Assembly: GCF_016908465.1 (NCBI RefSeq)
Contig: NZ_JAFBDY010000006.1
Span: 1-64,000 of the forward strand
Length of the DNA stretch: 64,000 bases
Source of the DNA: Lysinibacillus composti
Lineage (GTDB): Bacteria; Bacillota; Bacilli; Bacillales_A; Planococcaceae
Direction of reading: 5' to 3'
The notes under the pieces were generated by a model that saw nothing but the letters and a program-made list of their open reading frames with translations, was not told the origin of the DNA and searched no databases. Positions within the stretch are counted from its first letter, which is position 1. Every line of letters starts with the position of its first letter. Position numbers and translations under genes: made by a program. Shown here piece by piece: positions 33,939-43,299 of the stretch.

Positions 33939-34095
33939 GTCGTCTGATTATTCAGTAAATAGCTATTAAAAGTAGGAAAAAATCATTTTTTTTAGCGCAT
34001 TTGTGCGAATTAATTTCTTGAAATAATGACCAAAGTGGAAAAACGCTAACATTTTTACCATGTCTATGTTGAAAAATATTATCTATAAAAAATTT

Positions 34096-34141
34096 AAAAA
34101 CCCTAGAAGATAGTTAATAAAAACTAGCTTCTAAGGTTTTT
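34096..34141 (-). terminator. terminator of the activator gene
   Basis: AAAAACC-CTAGAAG pairs with CTTCTA-A-GGTTTTT; A-rich on the left for the minus-strand U-tract. It separates the activator gene from the aromatic operon. Confidence 0.7.
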
Positions 34142-34154
34142 AATTTTGTGTTAT

Positions 34155-35990
34155 TTAGAAAGTGAGTTGACTTTTTGCTCTTAGGATCCTCAATGCCATA
34201 TAAACTGAAAATACCCGTTTTGTATCATCTAAATTTACATTTAAAATCTCGCTAATTTTAGACAAGCGGTATCTCAAACCACTAATAGACATTGAAAGAA
34301 TTTTCGCTGTGTTATTAATATTCGTACCATTTTCTATATAGGCATATAACGTTTTTGTTAAATCAAAATCCTTGTCTACTTCAAGTAATCTACCTAATTG
34401 CTGGTTAACAAAACGATTAATTAATAAGTCGTCTTGGATTTGAAATAAGACACTTTCAATCTCCAAATCCTCAAAATAATAGATGTTCTTTTGTTGATTT
34501 TTTGCCTTTAAAGCAGCTAATGTTTCATTATATAAAACCGATAACTGGCTAATATTTTCAACGACTGAACTAACACCTATATAAAATTCATATTCTTGAA
34601 AACGGCGTAAACAATACTTTAATAATTGAAGGATAAATGTTTGTGGTTCAATACATAACGATTTAAATGTTGAATATTCAATTAAAATAATTAGCTTATC
34701 TGATTCATGAGATACGATGGCATTGATATTTCTTTCTTTTAAAAACAAGTTAATATGTCTTATTAATTCTTCATTTACTTCTATCTCATGATTAATATCA
34801 GATTGATTGCTGGTTCTTTCTAGCGTCAGCATCCAATACGACTCATTCGGGGGAAAGTTGAGATAATAGGCAATTTTGTAAATTTCTTTGTCTTCTAATC
34901 TACCTTCTAATACATCGCTTAAAAAACTACGCTTTACATTTTGCTCTGTATTTATCTTAATATTTTCATTTAGTAATATGACAGATGCGGTTAATGAGGC
35001 TTTATCAATGATCATGTATTCCAAATCAGTTGGTTGGTTTTTATTTGAATAAAGGAATGAAAAATAACCCTTAATTTGTTGCTCAAACAATATAGGTGTT
35101 CTAAGTATGCCTATTTCAGGAGATATGCTAATAAATTCAGTATTTTTTGTAGTGATTTTGCTTAAATCAAAATCAACTATCACTTCCGAAGATTGCACGA
35201 TGATTTTATTTTGTTCATTTTCGATAAACGTCGGTAATCCTGTTGTTTCATATAACAAATCAACAATTCGTTGTAAGCCTTGTTTCGATAATAATTCATT
35301 GGTCAACTTTTGTTGAACTTCATTTGCCTGCTTCAAATGATCGCGTTCAATTTTAAGCTTTGCTGTCACTTCATCTAACTCTTGTAACATGCTAGTAGAT
35401 TGATAATAACTATTTTCATTCTCTAGTTGTTCACCCCATTTTTCAATAGGCATACAAATCGCTTTGCATTGTTCATGCCCCATTGCCCGACATTCTACTT
35501 CTTTTACGAGAACGGACTTTTTTAAGACGGTGGACAAATAGCCACTTGCATATCCGCATAGTGTATGACAAACAGGCTTACTACTAATTTCTCCATCATC
35601 TAAAAATTCACCAGCTTCAAATGAGTTCGTCCAAATTAAATCGATTAAATTTAATTGGTTGTCATCGTCAAACTGAATATCTGCTATTTCTACATTATCT
35701 AAGTACCCATGTAGAATATGAAATTTTGGACCAGTTTTGATTAATTCCAATTCATCGTTCCATTGATACGACATGGCTTTGTTGGCATCGCTAACTCCAC
35801 AGTGCCAACCATATCGAATAAAAACCCCCTTCGTACGATCTTCCCCTATAGTGGAAACAAGTTCTTTTTTTAGTGAGGTTCTTGCAGAAATTGGTATTGT
35901 AATCATCCGATCATAAAATACTTTACTAGCTTCCTCTTTAGGCAATTCAAAAACGTCATTGATATTCGTTCGCTTCAAATCGATCGTCAA
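34155..35990 (-). CDS. XylR_N/V4R-sensor activator with PucR-type HTH
   Basis: A 611-residue regulator. Residues ~15-110 resemble the XylR/DmpR aromatic-sensing domain (FVIRYGWHCGVSDA-like GVFIRYGWHCGVSDANKA). ~130-195 is a V4R domain with the conserved Cys set (CHTLCGY, CRAMGHEQCKAIC) that can bind metal. A coiled coil (~205-235) and a GAF-like middle follow, then a PucR-type C-terminal HTH (~545-605: NNTAKILSMSISGLRYRLSKI). The sigma-54 AAA+ domain of DmpR/XylR is absent, so it must activate sigma-A promoters. It should turn on the hydroxylase operon when aromatic ligand is bound. Confidence 0.8.
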   Translation of the reverse strand: MTIDLKRTNINDVFELPKEEASKVFYDRMITIPISARTSLKKELVSTIGEDRTKGVFIRYGWHCGVSDANKAMSYQWNDELELIKTGPKFHILHGYLDNVEIADIQFDDDNQLNLIDLIWTNSFEAGEFLDDGEISSKPVCHTLCGYASGYLSTVLKKSVLVKEVECRAMGHEQCKAICMPIEKWGEQLENENSYYQSTSMLQELDEVTAKLKIERDHLKQANEVQQKLTNELLSKQGLQRIVDLLYETTGLPTFIENEQNKIIVQSSEVIVDFDLSKITTKNTEFISISPEIGILRTPILFEQQIKGYFSFLYSNKNQPTDLEYMIIDKASLTASVILLNENIKINTEQNVKRSFLSDVLEGRLEDKEIYKIAYYLNFPPNESYWMLTLERTSNQSDINHEIEVNEELIRHINLFLKERNINAIVSHESDKLIILIEYSTFKSLCIEPQTFILQLLKYCLRRFQEYEFYIGVSSVVENISQLSVLYNETLAALKAKNQQKNIYYFEDLEIESVLFQIQDDLLINRFVNQQLGRLLEVDKDFDLTKTLYAYIENGTNINNTAKILSMSISGLRYRLSKISEILNVNLDDTKRVFSVYMALRILRAKSQLTF

Positions 35991-36094
35991 ACATTACCAC
36001 CCCTATATTGATTGTTTATAATCCGTGAATTACAATTTCAATAGTTTTACTAGGCAATTTAGAGCTATTGTTTAATCCTTTTTTAGATTTTCCG

Positions 36095-36108
36095 TGTAAA
36101 CGGTTACA
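36095..36108. promoter_or_regulatory. cre site upstream of the aromatic activator gene
   Basis: TGTAAACGGTTACA is a perfect 14/14 match to TGWAANCGNTNWCA and nearly palindromic. It lies about 105 bases upstream of the activator start, in promoter range. Confidence 0.75.
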
Positions 36109-36237
36109 TTAACTAGTTCAAAATTTCGCAAATGTAATGGACAATGTCATGATGCAACCTTCTATCTATTTATGATTGATTTCTATTATGTTTTATATTT
36201 ATGGGATAATCAATATTCTGAATATTATAACACCAAT

Positions 36238-36275
36238 AGACAGAGAGGTAAATATTTCTCTTACCTGTCTTTTTG
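36238..36275. terminator. hairpin downstream of the small membrane-protein gene
   Basis: AGACAG..GGTAA pairs with TTACC..CTGTCT, followed on the plus strand by TTTTT. On the minus strand the U-tract is poor. Confidence 0.4.
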
Positions 36276-36303
36276 CTCGATTAGTCAGAACTTGAGTTCG
36301 AAA

Positions 36304-36570
36304 TCATACCAGTTCTAGTACGGATAGAATGATACAGAGAAAGGCTAAGGAATAGAATATTATAGAGTTTTTTCGACTCCCTTTCATTTTAAATCCGTAC
36401 GTACAAAAGAAGAGTGCCGCAGCTATTTTTGCTAAACTTTGTAAGTAAGGAGCGTTTACAAAAAGGGAGCTACTAAAAAAAATTGAAAGAAACAAAGTTG
36501 TCAAGATTAGTACCTTAAACCACAATGGCTCTCTTAAAAAATGCATAATCATATATTTAATCGAACGCAT
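36304..36570 (-). CDS. small membrane protein, about three TM segments
   Basis: An 88-residue hydrophobic protein with a basic N-terminus, helices at about 18-37, 43-60 and 68-86, and a KMKGSRKN loop. The ATG follows GAGGAACATTC. I do not recognise a family. Codon use and ribosome site look normal for a real gene. There is no cotranscribed neighbour. Confidence 0.5.
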   Translation of the reverse strand: MRSIKYMIMHFLREPLWFKVLILTTLFLSIFFSSSLFVNAPYLQSLAKIAAALFFCTYGFKMKGSRKNSIIFYSLAFLCIILSVLELV

Positions 36571-37017
36571 GAATGTTCCTCTTTTCTATTCGTCCCTTTA
36601 TTCATCTTATGTTTTTTATTATAGAAGTGAACAAGATACATATACCTCAAGACATGCCATTGGTTTTGATTGCCTTACTTTTTAAAAGTGCTGTAAATTT
36701 TTCATTACAAACAAAAGCATATCCTTTAAGGTTTTATGAGGAATTTTCATTTCACAATCTTGTTCTCCAACCGCTTCTTTTTCTTGTGTCAGTTGAATAT
36801 CATATTCAAAGGTTTTAATTTTCTCAACTGTTGTCAACAGAGTTAAGCGTGAATTCTTGAAACTTATTAAAGAATGGGTTAAACCCATGTATTTTCAACT
36901 ATAAGAAACTCTCTAATTATTTAAAGTGTTTTCTAATCCCAAACTATTGCTTTATTATTGTTAAAATGTATGAGATAGAAAGTATTTTTAATAATACCTT
37001 CTAAGGGGCGTGAAGTT
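36571..37017. other. intergenic region
   Basis: 447 bases. Two short frames (36573-36818 plus, 36682-36888 minus) lack ribosome sites. The minus one reads partly protein-like (FEYDIQLTQEKEAVGEQD) and might be a gene relic. Nothing else was seen. Confidence 0.4.
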
Positions 37018-37431
37018 TTGAATAGATACTTGACCCTCTCTGTTTTGGTAATAATAAATAGCTTTTGTTATCATTTTATTAACGAATTCCCACAAACTAT
37101 TTATGTTCAAGAAATCAATCTAGTTGAAAACCAAAATTCAGACAACATATTAGATAATGGAATACTTCATGTTTTTAACTTTATCCCACAAACAGTTTTA
37201 GTCTTGATTGTTTTAAGTATTACGAGTACCTTTTGTTTGATTGCTACATTTAATAGAAGACTTATGCAGCTTACCACCATTTTTTATCAATCAAATTACT
37301 TAATAAACTCTTTGAAATTGATATCGATCAAACTATTTCAAGGAGGAAATGAAAATTATGTGGATTCGATTTATTATGATTGGTTTTTTCTCGATTACGT
37401 CGATTACACTTTTAACATATCAAGGGATTGA
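37018..37431 (+). CDS. possible small membrane protein
   Basis: A 137-codon frame from a TTG behind AAGGGG. It has a hydrophobic N-terminal helix (LTLSVLVIINSFCY) and a second one near residues 55-75 (IPQTVLVLIVLSITSTF). The final ~25 codons overlap, in another frame, a better-supported 37-residue ORF, so the true extent is uncertain. No family recognised. A terminator follows at 37484. Confidence 0.35.
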   Translation: MNRYLTLSVLVIINSFCYHFINEFPQTIYVQEINLVENQNSDNILDNGILHVFNFIPQTVLVLIVLSITSTFCLIATFNRRLMQLTTIFYQSNYLINSLKLISIKLFQGGNENYVDSIYYDWFFLDYVDYTFNISRD

Positions 37432-37471
37432 AATCTTCAATGCTTTCTTAGAGTATATTAGACAAGAATAA
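37358..37471 (+). CDS. 37-residue hydrophobic peptide
   Basis: The ATG lies ten bases after a full AAGGAGG. It encodes a single-helix peptide (MWIRFIMIGFFSITSITLLT, then an acidic end). It ends 12 bases before a strong terminator, so it is the last translated unit of this transcript. Short membrane peptides of this kind may be sporulation or regulatory proteins; no homologue is recalled. Confidence 0.45.
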   Translation: MWIRFIMIGFFSITSITLLTYQGIEIFNAFLEYIRQE

Positions 37472-37483
37472 AAATATTTTTTT

Positions 37484-37513
37484 GAGTGTAAAGAATTTTT
37501 TACACTCTTTTTT
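37484..37513 (+). terminator. terminator after the small ORFs
   Basis: GAGTGTAAA pairs with TTTACACTC around GAATTT, then TTTTTT. Confidence 0.85.
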
Positions 37514-37540
37514 ACTTAATTCAAAATGTTCAATACAAGA

Positions 37541-38030
37541 AAACTTCATAGCCCCGGTGAAGTTCATTTTCATGCACTCACCCTCTATGTTTGAACTTCA
37601 TTGCCCTGATGAAGTTCATTTTTATCCAATCACTATCTCATTTTGAACTTCATTGCCCTGATGAAGTTCATTTTTATCCAATCACTATCTCATTTTGAAC
37701 TTCATTGCCCTGATGAAGTTCATTTTTAGCCTGACTCCTCCTAGTTTTGAACTTCATTGCCTTGATGAAGTTCGATTTCATTCACTCACCATCTCATTTT
37801 GAACTTCATGGCCTCGATGAAGTTCAATTTTAGCCAATCACTATCTCATTTTGAACTTCATAACCCGAATGAAGTTTAATTTCATTCACACACCATCTAG
37901 TTTTGAACTTCATTGCCTTGATGAAGTTCAATTTCTTCACTCACCTTCTATTTTTGAACTTCATTCCTCTTATGAAGTTCATTTTCATTCACTCACCTTC
38001 TATTTTTGAACTTCATCCCCTACCTCTTCT
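37541..38030. repeat. ten-copy 52-bp tandem array with a palindrome in each unit
   Basis: The core GAACTTCAT-N7-ATGAAGTTC starts at about 37542, 37593, 37645, 37697, 37749, 37801, 37853, 37905, 37956 and 38008: a strict 51-52 bp period. The last unit is incomplete. Between cores lies a related 27-bp segment such as TTTATCCAATCACTATCTCA. Because these segments resemble each other, it is not a CRISPR array. It occupies the space between two convergent transcription units. Function unknown. Confidence 0.9.
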
Positions 38031-38040
38031 AGTTCTTCTC

Positions 38041-38082
38041 AAAAAAAAATCCGTCAGCTAATATCTCAATTAACTGACGGAT
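38041..38082 (-). terminator. terminator of the amino-acid ABC operon
   Basis: ATCCGTCAG pairs with CTGACGGAT, with nine A on the plus side giving the minus-strand U-tract. Confidence 0.85.
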
Positions 38083-38100
38083 CTCAATATTTCGTATAAC

Positions 38101-38817
38101 TTATAGGACTTTCTCTAAAAATTCTTTTGCACGAGCTGATTTTGGTGTAGAGAAGAATTCTTCTGGTGAAGAATCTTCTACAAGCTGACCACCTTCAAGG
38201 AAAAGAATACGAGCGGCTACTTCTCTCGCGAAGCCCATTTCGTGTGTCACGATGATCATCGTCATACCCGATTCTGCAAGATTCTTCATCACTGCTAGAA
38301 CTTCTTTTACCATCTCTGGGTCTAGCGCAGATGTTGGTTCATCAAATAGCATGACTGTTGGATTCATTGCTAATGCACGTGCAATCGCAACACGTTGTTT
38401 TTGCCCACCTGATAAACGGTTTGGATAATCGTTACGTTTTTCGAATAGCCCTACTTTTCTCAATAGATCTTCAGCTGTTTTCACTGCTTCAGCTTTTGAA
38501 ATACCTTTTACCTTCATCGGTGCATAAATTAGGTTTTCTAACACCGTTTTATGAGGAAATAAGTGGAAATGCTGGAATACCATACCTAAGTTTTCGCGCA
38601 CTTTCATGACATTTTTTTCAGTAATTACTGTTCCACCAACTGAAATTTCCCCACTCGTCGGCTCTTCTAATCTGTTGATACAGCGAAGAAAAGTGGATTT
38701 ACCCGATCCAGAAGGTCCGATTACGGCAATAACTTCTTTTTCTTTAATTTCAGTAGAGATCCCTTTAAGGACTTCATTTTTACCATATGTTTTGTGTAAA
38801 TTCTCAACTTTAATCAC
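38101..38817 (-). CDS. polar amino acid ABC transporter, ATP-binding protein
   Basis: A 238-residue ATPase of the GlnQ/ArtP type. Walker [10 protein letters not shown] (residues 34-42), Q-loop [11 protein letters not shown], signature [16 protein letters not shown], Walker [14 protein letters not shown], and H-loop [10 protein letters not shown]. It overlaps the permease gene by eight bases. It drives import of an amino acid bound by the solute-binding protein encoded upstream. The substrate is not predictable from the ATPase. Confidence 0.92.
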   Translation of the reverse strand: MIKVENLHKTYGKNEVLKGISTEIKEKEVIAVIGPSGSGKSTFLRCINRLEEPTSGEISVGGTVITEKNVMKVRENLGMVFQHFHLFPHKTVLENLIYAPMKVKGISKAEAVKTAEDLLRKVGLFEKRNDYPNRLSGGQKQRVAIARALAMNPTVMLFDEPTSALDPEMVKEVLAVMKNLAESGMTMIIVTHEMGFAREVAARILFLEGGQLVEDSSPEEFFSTPKSARAKEFLEKVL

Positions 38818-39466
38818 TACGTCTCATCCTCTTTTCTATCATTTTTCCAAGGAATGTTAATACGAGTGTCATGACATAATAAATTACCCCTGCAATTAAT
38901 AACGGTTCAAGATAACGGAATGTATCGCCACCTACTACATAAGCACGGCGCATAATATCTAGCGCACCGATTACCGTAACGATCGCTGATTCTTTATTTA
39001 ATGTAATAAATTCATTCATTAAAGAAGGCAAAATATTTTTCATTGCCTGTGGTAAAATGATATCTTTCATCATTTTGCTGTATGGAATACCCAGTGCTTT
39101 AGCAGCCTCTTGCTGACCTTTATCAACTGCGTTAATACCTGCACGAATAATTTCGGAAATATAGGCTGCAGAGTTCAACCCAAATGCAATAATTGCAGCT
39201 GGCATTGCTTCAATATTAATGTCTAAAATTTGTGGGAATAAATAGTAAATAATCATCAATTGTAGTACAAGCGGTGTACCACGGAAAATCGATGTATAAA
39301 ACTCGGCAAACCATTTTAAAGGCTTGATCGACCCGATTTTACATAGTGCTAATAAAATCCCGAGTAATAGCCCGATGATTGTAGCTGAAATAACAATTTG
39401 TAATGTAACGCCTATCCCTTGTAATATATAAGGAATAGAGGGAACGATACTAGAAAAATCAAACAT
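38810..39466 (-). CDS. polar amino acid ABC transporter, permease
   Basis: A 218-residue permease of the HisM/GlnP type, about five membrane helices. The EAA loop is present as [25 protein letters not shown]. It begins [28 protein letters not shown] single permease gene implies a homodimer. An 11-bp-stem hairpin lies between it and the binding-protein gene upstream, probably setting expression levels. Confidence 0.92.
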   Translation of the reverse strand: MFDFSSIVPSIPYILQGIGVTLQIVISATIIGLLLGILLALCKIGSIKPLKWFAEFYTSIFRGTPLVLQLMIIYYLFPQILDINIEAMPAAIIAFGLNSAAYISEIIRAGINAVDKGQQEAAKALGIPYSKMMKDIILPQAMKNILPSLMNEFITLNKESAIVTVIGALDIMRRAYVVGGDTFRYLEPLLIAGVIYYVMTLVLTFLGKMIEKRMRRSD

Positions 39467-39523
39467 CGTAATCCCCCTTTCTAAATAATTAAAATAGTTT
39501 GAAAAAGTACGAAAAAGTATGAA

Positions 39524-39550
39524 ACGTCATTCAGACTAGCTGAATGACGT
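39524..39550 (-). terminator. hairpin between binding-protein and permease genes
   Basis: Perfect 11-bp arms ACGTCATTCAG/CTGAATGACGT around ACTAG, with no U-tract. Such hairpins stabilise the upstream binding-protein message and let it be expressed more than the permease. Confidence 0.6.
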
Positions 39551-39557
39551 ATGTGAA

Positions 39558-40355
39558 TTATTCAACAACGAACCATTTTTTCTTAAGTTCGTCTACTTTA
39601 CCTTCATCAATTAACTCTTGAATCACTTGGTCAAATTCTGCTTTTAATTCACTACCTTCTTGGAATACAACAGCTTTGAAATCAGGCTCTTCAACTTCGA
39701 TTGGGAAAGCTTGTAAATCATCATTTTGTGCTAAGTAGTTTTCAGAAACGATATTTTCAATTACTGCACCTTGAATTCGGCCATTTTTTAATTCTTGAAT
39801 AAGTTGAGGAATAAGGTCGCGACTTTCTACAGTAAAGCCATTTTCAGCTCCAAAAGATTCCGCTAAGTCTAATTGAATTGAAGCAACTTGAGCTCCAACT
39901 ACTTTACCTTTTAAATCATCCATAGTAGTAATATTATTTTCTTTTAGTGATACCATATATTGTTCTGTTTCATAGTAAGCATTTGAGAAGTCCACTACTT
40001 TTTCGCGTTCTTCAGTTGGTGTCATACCTGAGATAACAAAATCAAATTTATCAGCTTGTAAACCAGGAATTAAACTATTGAAATCAGAGTTTGTAATTTG
40101 TAATTCATAACCTAAGCGTTCAGCAATTAAATTTGCCAAGTCAATATCAAATCCAATAATATCATCGCTTACTTTTGTATCTACAAATTCGAATGGTGCA
40201 TAGTCGGCAGAAGTTCCTACACGTAATACTTTTGTTTCAGAAGTTGATTCTGTATTAGTATCTGATCCAGTTGATGATTCTTTTTCAGCTGTACCACAAG
40301 CTGCTAAAATACCCATCACTAATACTAGCATGAATAAAAATACTTTGTTTTTCAT
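39558..40355 (-). CDS. amino acid ABC transporter substrate-binding lipoprotein
   Basis: A 265-residue periplasmic-binding type II protein anchored by a lipobox (LAAC, residues 17-20). Conserved TSADYAPFEFVD, IGFDIDLANLIAERLG, PGLQADKFDFVISGMTPTEER, and FSNAYYETEQYMV lie in order. The family binds Gln, Arg, His, cystine or similar polar amino acids. The aminotransferase gene upstream in the operon suggests the substrate is an amine-bearing compound that is transaminated after uptake. This is inference. Confidence 0.9.
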   Translation of the reverse strand: MKNKVFLFMLVLVMGILAACGTAEKESSTGSDTNTESTSETKVLRVGTSADYAPFEFVDTKVSDDIIGFDIDLANLIAERLGYELQITNSDFNSLIPGLQADKFDFVISGMTPTEEREKVVDFSNAYYETEQYMVSLKENNITTMDDLKGKVVGAQVASIQLDLAESFGAENGFTVESRDLIPQLIQELKNGRIQGAVIENIVSENYLAQNDDLQAFPIEVEEPDFKAVVFQEGSELKAEFDQVIQELIDEGKVDELKKKWFVVE

Positions 40356-40381
40356 GTTGTTTGTCTCCTTTGATGTCTAAT

Positions 40382-41686
40382 TTATTGTTCTTCTAAATAT
40401 CTTTGAATTGCTTTTTCAAGCATTGCTAAACCATCATCGATTTGTTCTTTTGTAATCGTTAGTGGAGGAATCATACGAATGACCTCGCCAACATTACCAC
40501 ATAGATAGAACAGCACGCCTTCTTCTAATGCATAATCTAGAATTTTCATAACCGCTTGTCCGTCCAGTTCGCCTGTTTGCGGATTTGAAATTTCTATTCC
40601 AATCATTAATCCAGCTGAACGTACGTCACTAATTATTGAATACTTCTCTTTTAGTTTAAGTAATTGTTCTCTTGCATATGCACCAACCACTTTTGAATTT
40701 TCCACAAGATTTTCTTCATGCAAGATTTCTAAAGTTGTCAGTGCAACAGAACAAGCAATTGGATTTCCACCAAATGTTGTACCGTGCATGCCTAATGGCC
40801 ATTTTTTCATTAATTCTTTTGATGCAACTGTTGCACTAAGTGGTAAGCCAGATGCAATCCCTTTTGCAATGGCCATAATATCAGGTGTTACATCATGATA
40901 TTGAGCTGCAAACCATTCGCCAGTTCGGCCAAATCCAGTTTGAACTTCGTCGAAAATTAATAAAATGCCATGTTCATCACAAATTTCTCTAACCTTTTTC
41001 ACCCAAGCGCTAGGAGGAATTACATATCCACCCTCACCAAGAACAGGCTCCATAATGACTGCCGCAACTTCTTCAGGTGTAACTTGGTGGTTGAACAAAC
41101 GTTTAAAGTCTTTTTCAAGTTGTTCCACGCAATAAACTTCTTGATCCACACCTTCTGGGCAGCCTTTCACATCTGCATATGGAATTTGATAAGAAAGATG
41201 TGATGGCTGTAAGAATTTACGGTATTTACTTTTAGAAGTTGTGACACCTAAAGCCCCCATAGAACGGCCATGGAAACAACCTGTAAATGATACGACATAT
41301 GGACGTTTCGTAACGAACTTCGCAAGTTTTAATGCACCCTCAATAGCTTCTGTTCCGCTATTGGCAAAGAAAAAGCAATCCAAATTGCCTGGAAGGACTT
41401 TACCTAATTCTTCAGATAATCGCAAAATGGATTCGTACATAATAACACCTGAAGGACCGTGTACGAGGTTGTCGGCAGCATCTTTAATACTTTGAACAAT
41501 CTTTGGATGGCGATGTCCTGTATTCGTTACGGCAATTCCTGATGTGAAATCTAGATACTGTTTTCCATCAACACCGTAGTAATAGCAACCTTCCTCTTTA
41601 ACAACTGGAATATTCGGATGATCTTTTGCCATACTTGGTGCTAAATAATTTCCCATATCATCATATAAATCAAGCCAGTTACTCAT
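40382..41686 (-). CDS. class III PLP aminotransferase (GABA/acetylornithine type)
   Basis: A 434-residue fold-type I enzyme. The PLP lysine is in [33 protein letters not shown] binds phosphate; [15 protein letters not shown] carries the Asp that contacts PLP nitrogen. The family transfers an omega- or alpha-amino group to 2-oxoglutarate or pyruvate. It is the first gene of an operon with an amino-acid ABC importer (40355-38101), so import and transamination of the same compound are likely. Whether the amine is ornithine, GABA, beta-alanine or another cannot be told. Confidence 0.88.
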   Translation of the reverse strand: MSNWLDLYDDMGNYLAPSMAKDHPNIPVVKEEGCYYYGVDGKQYLDFTSGIAVTNTGHRHPKIVQSIKDAADNLVHGPSGVIMYESILRLSEELGKVLPGNLDCFFFANSGTEAIEGALKLAKFVTKRPYVVSFTGCFHGRSMGALGVTTSKSKYRKFLQPSHLSYQIPYADVKGCPEGVDQEVYCVEQLEKDFKRLFNHQVTPEEVAAVIMEPVLGEGGYVIPPSAWVKKVREICDEHGILLIFDEVQTGFGRTGEWFAAQYHDVTPDIMAIAKGIASGLPLSATVASKELMKKWPLGMHGTTFGGNPIACSVALTTLEILHEENLVENSKVVGAYAREQLLKLKEKYSIISDVRSAGLMIGIEISNPQTGELDGQAVMKILDYALEEGVLFYLCGNVGEVIRMIPPLTITKEQIDDGLAMLEKAIQRYLEEQ

Positions 41687-41988
41687 GATGTTATCCCTCT
41701 TTCTACGTTGTCTAATTACATAACTTAATCTATCAATTAGATTTTTAAATATAATAACAATTTCAACATTTATACATTCTACTACCGCTTGTATAATTAT
41801 GCAATAGGCAAATAAAATAAAAAAGTACTCAAAATGATCTAAAAATATTAAGAATTTTTAGATAATATATACAATTCACTATCAAAGTCTTTACCTTTCC
41901 ATTATTTCTATAACTTTTGTTGGTGAATTAAATTTTATGTCTTTTATGTCTTTTGTTAAAATGGCTCATTTAATTATTCCAAAATAAA
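41687..41988. other. intergenic region before the aminotransferase operon
   Basis: About 300 bases, very AT-rich, containing the promoter of the aminotransferase operon. No riboswitch or palindromic operator was recognised. Confidence 0.5.
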
Positions 41989-42014
41989 AAAGAGCTCATC
42001 GCAATGATGGCTCT
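41989..42014 (-). terminator. terminator of the methionine-synthase-like gene
   Basis: AGAGC-TCATC pairs with GATGG-CTCT around GCAAT. Plus-side A run (AAAATAAAAAA). Confidence 0.75.
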
Positions 42015-42058
42015 CACTTATATCAATTATATGAAACAAAATTCTATTAGGATGATGC

Positions 42059-43192
42059 TTATCCCCAGATTTCATCCGCTACATCTTTAATTAAGCGCAG
42101 TTTGTTCCATTGTTGTTCTTCCGTTAAAATATTTCCTTCTTCCGTAGAAGCGAATCCGCATTGTGGGCTGATGCAAAGACGATCTAAGTCTACGTACTTC
42201 GCGGCTTCTTCAATTCTTGCTTTGATTTCTTCTTTATTTTCTAATTCCCCTGTTTTAGAAGAGAAAAGGCCAAGTACAACTAACTTATCTTCGCTTACAT
42301 GCTGTAAAGGAGAAAAGTCTCCCGCGCGCTCTGTGTCAAATTCTAAATAGAAGGCACTTACATTTTCCTTTTCAAATAATATTTCTGCGATTGGGTCATA
42401 ACCACCTGAAGACGCCCATGTGGAATGGTAGTTACCACGACAAACATGTGTTGTTACCACTAAATCTTCTGGTAGATTTTGAAGTGCTAAATTATTCACG
42501 TGTAAAAATAACTCTCCTACCCCTTCGACATTCGCATCATCTTGGCGCGCTGCCCAATAATGCGTATCGCAACACATGCCCCACGTACAATCATCTAATT
42601 GAACACTTCGGCATCCTTCATTATATAAATCTAAAATGACGGTTTGATATGCTTTTGCGATATCAGCAAGTAACTCATCTTGATCAGGATATATCTGTTC
42701 TGTTAACTTCTTATTTTCAGCACGTTGCAATTCTGATAAAAACTGAGCTGGTGCTGGAATGGTTTGTCTTGCAACAACTCCATCTGTAGCAAAGGCGTGA
42801 ACAAATTTAAAATGATCAACAAATGGATGGTTCTCACCGCTAATTTTGCCTGTCAAACTAGCAGTCTCCGGGCGTGTTTCTTCATCGTTAAAACGGTATC
42901 CTTTTTCGATTAATCGTTTCTCAACGCCATTTAATCCCCACATGAAGTCTAAATGCCACCAAGAACGACGAAATTCCCCGTCTGTAATTACTTGCAGACC
43001 AACTTCTTTTTGTTTTTCGATTAATTCTACAATACTTTCATCTTCAATTTTTTTCAGTTCTGCTTCTGATAGATTTCCTTCTGCAAATGCAGCACGTGCA
43101 TTCTTTAAGGCTTGTGGGCGTAAAAAACTCCCTACATTATCAAAACGAAATGGTGATACTGTTCTCTTCCCTGCTTTAATATCTACTGTCAT
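42059..43192 (-). CDS. yxjH: MetE-like cobalamin-independent methionine synthase (YxjG/YxjH)
   Basis: A 377-residue protein, the length of B. subtilis YxjG/YxjH. The ATG lies eight bases after AGGAG. It corresponds to the MetE C-terminal catalytic domain alone: RFDNVGSFLRP opening, zinc ligands in QLDDCTWGMCCDTHYW, VTTHVCRGNYHS and CISPQCGFAS. It methylates homocysteine or a related thiol without B12. Placed immediately after a LysR regulator gene, with a MET-box-like palindrome in the gap. No SAM riboswitch is present. YxjG and YxjH cannot be told apart. Confidence 0.85.
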   Translation of the reverse strand: MTVDIKAGKRTVSPFRFDNVGSFLRPQALKNARAAFAEGNLSEAELKKIEDESIVELIEKQKEVGLQVITDGEFRRSWWHLDFMWGLNGVEKRLIEKGYRFNDEETRPETASLTGKISGENHPFVDHFKFVHAFATDGVVARQTIPAPAQFLSELQRAENKKLTEQIYPDQDELLADIAKAYQTVILDLYNEGCRSVQLDDCTWGMCCDTHYWAARQDDANVEGVGELFLHVNNLALQNLPEDLVVTTHVCRGNYHSTWASSGGYDPIAEILFEKENVSAFYLEFDTERAGDFSPLQHVSEDKLVVLGLFSSKTGELENKEEIKARIEEAAKYVDLDRLCISPQCGFASTEEGNILTEEQQWNKLRLIKDVADEIWG

Positions 43193-43278
43193 TTCAATCT
43201 CTCCTTTTGTTAACTTGACTGTAATGAAAGTGTAGCACGGGGTCCGACGTATAACATAACACCTAAAATCTATCACTT

Positions 43279-43299
43279 GCTATAGTTTTTAACTATAGC
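43279..43299. promoter_or_regulatory. MET-box-like palindrome upstream of the methionine synthase gene
   Basis: Perfect 9-base arms GCTATAGTT/AACTATAGC around TTT. It matches the TATAGTT-N3-AACTATA motif I recall for the LysR regulator MtaR/MetR of streptococci. It overlaps the stop codon of the lysR gene. Confidence 0.7.

Larger units (their letters stand above)
35991..36303. other. intergenic region upstream of the activator gene
   Basis: 313 bases holding a perfect cre (36095-36108) and a hairpin (36238-36275). Otherwise AT-rich without ORF. Confidence 0.5.

Noticed and set aside
36573-36888. Two short overlapping frames on opposite strands
   Set aside because: No ribosome sites and no clear family; the minus one may be a relic but cannot be supported.
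37541-38030. CRISPR-like array: regular palindromic repeats with 27-bp gaps
   Set aside because: The gaps resemble each other rather than being unique, the repeats vary, and there are no cas genes in the window.
43193-43298. SAM (S-box) riboswitch before the yxjH-like gene
   Set aside because: The gap to the lysR gene is only about 106 bases and holds no S-box core; the palindrome fits protein control better.
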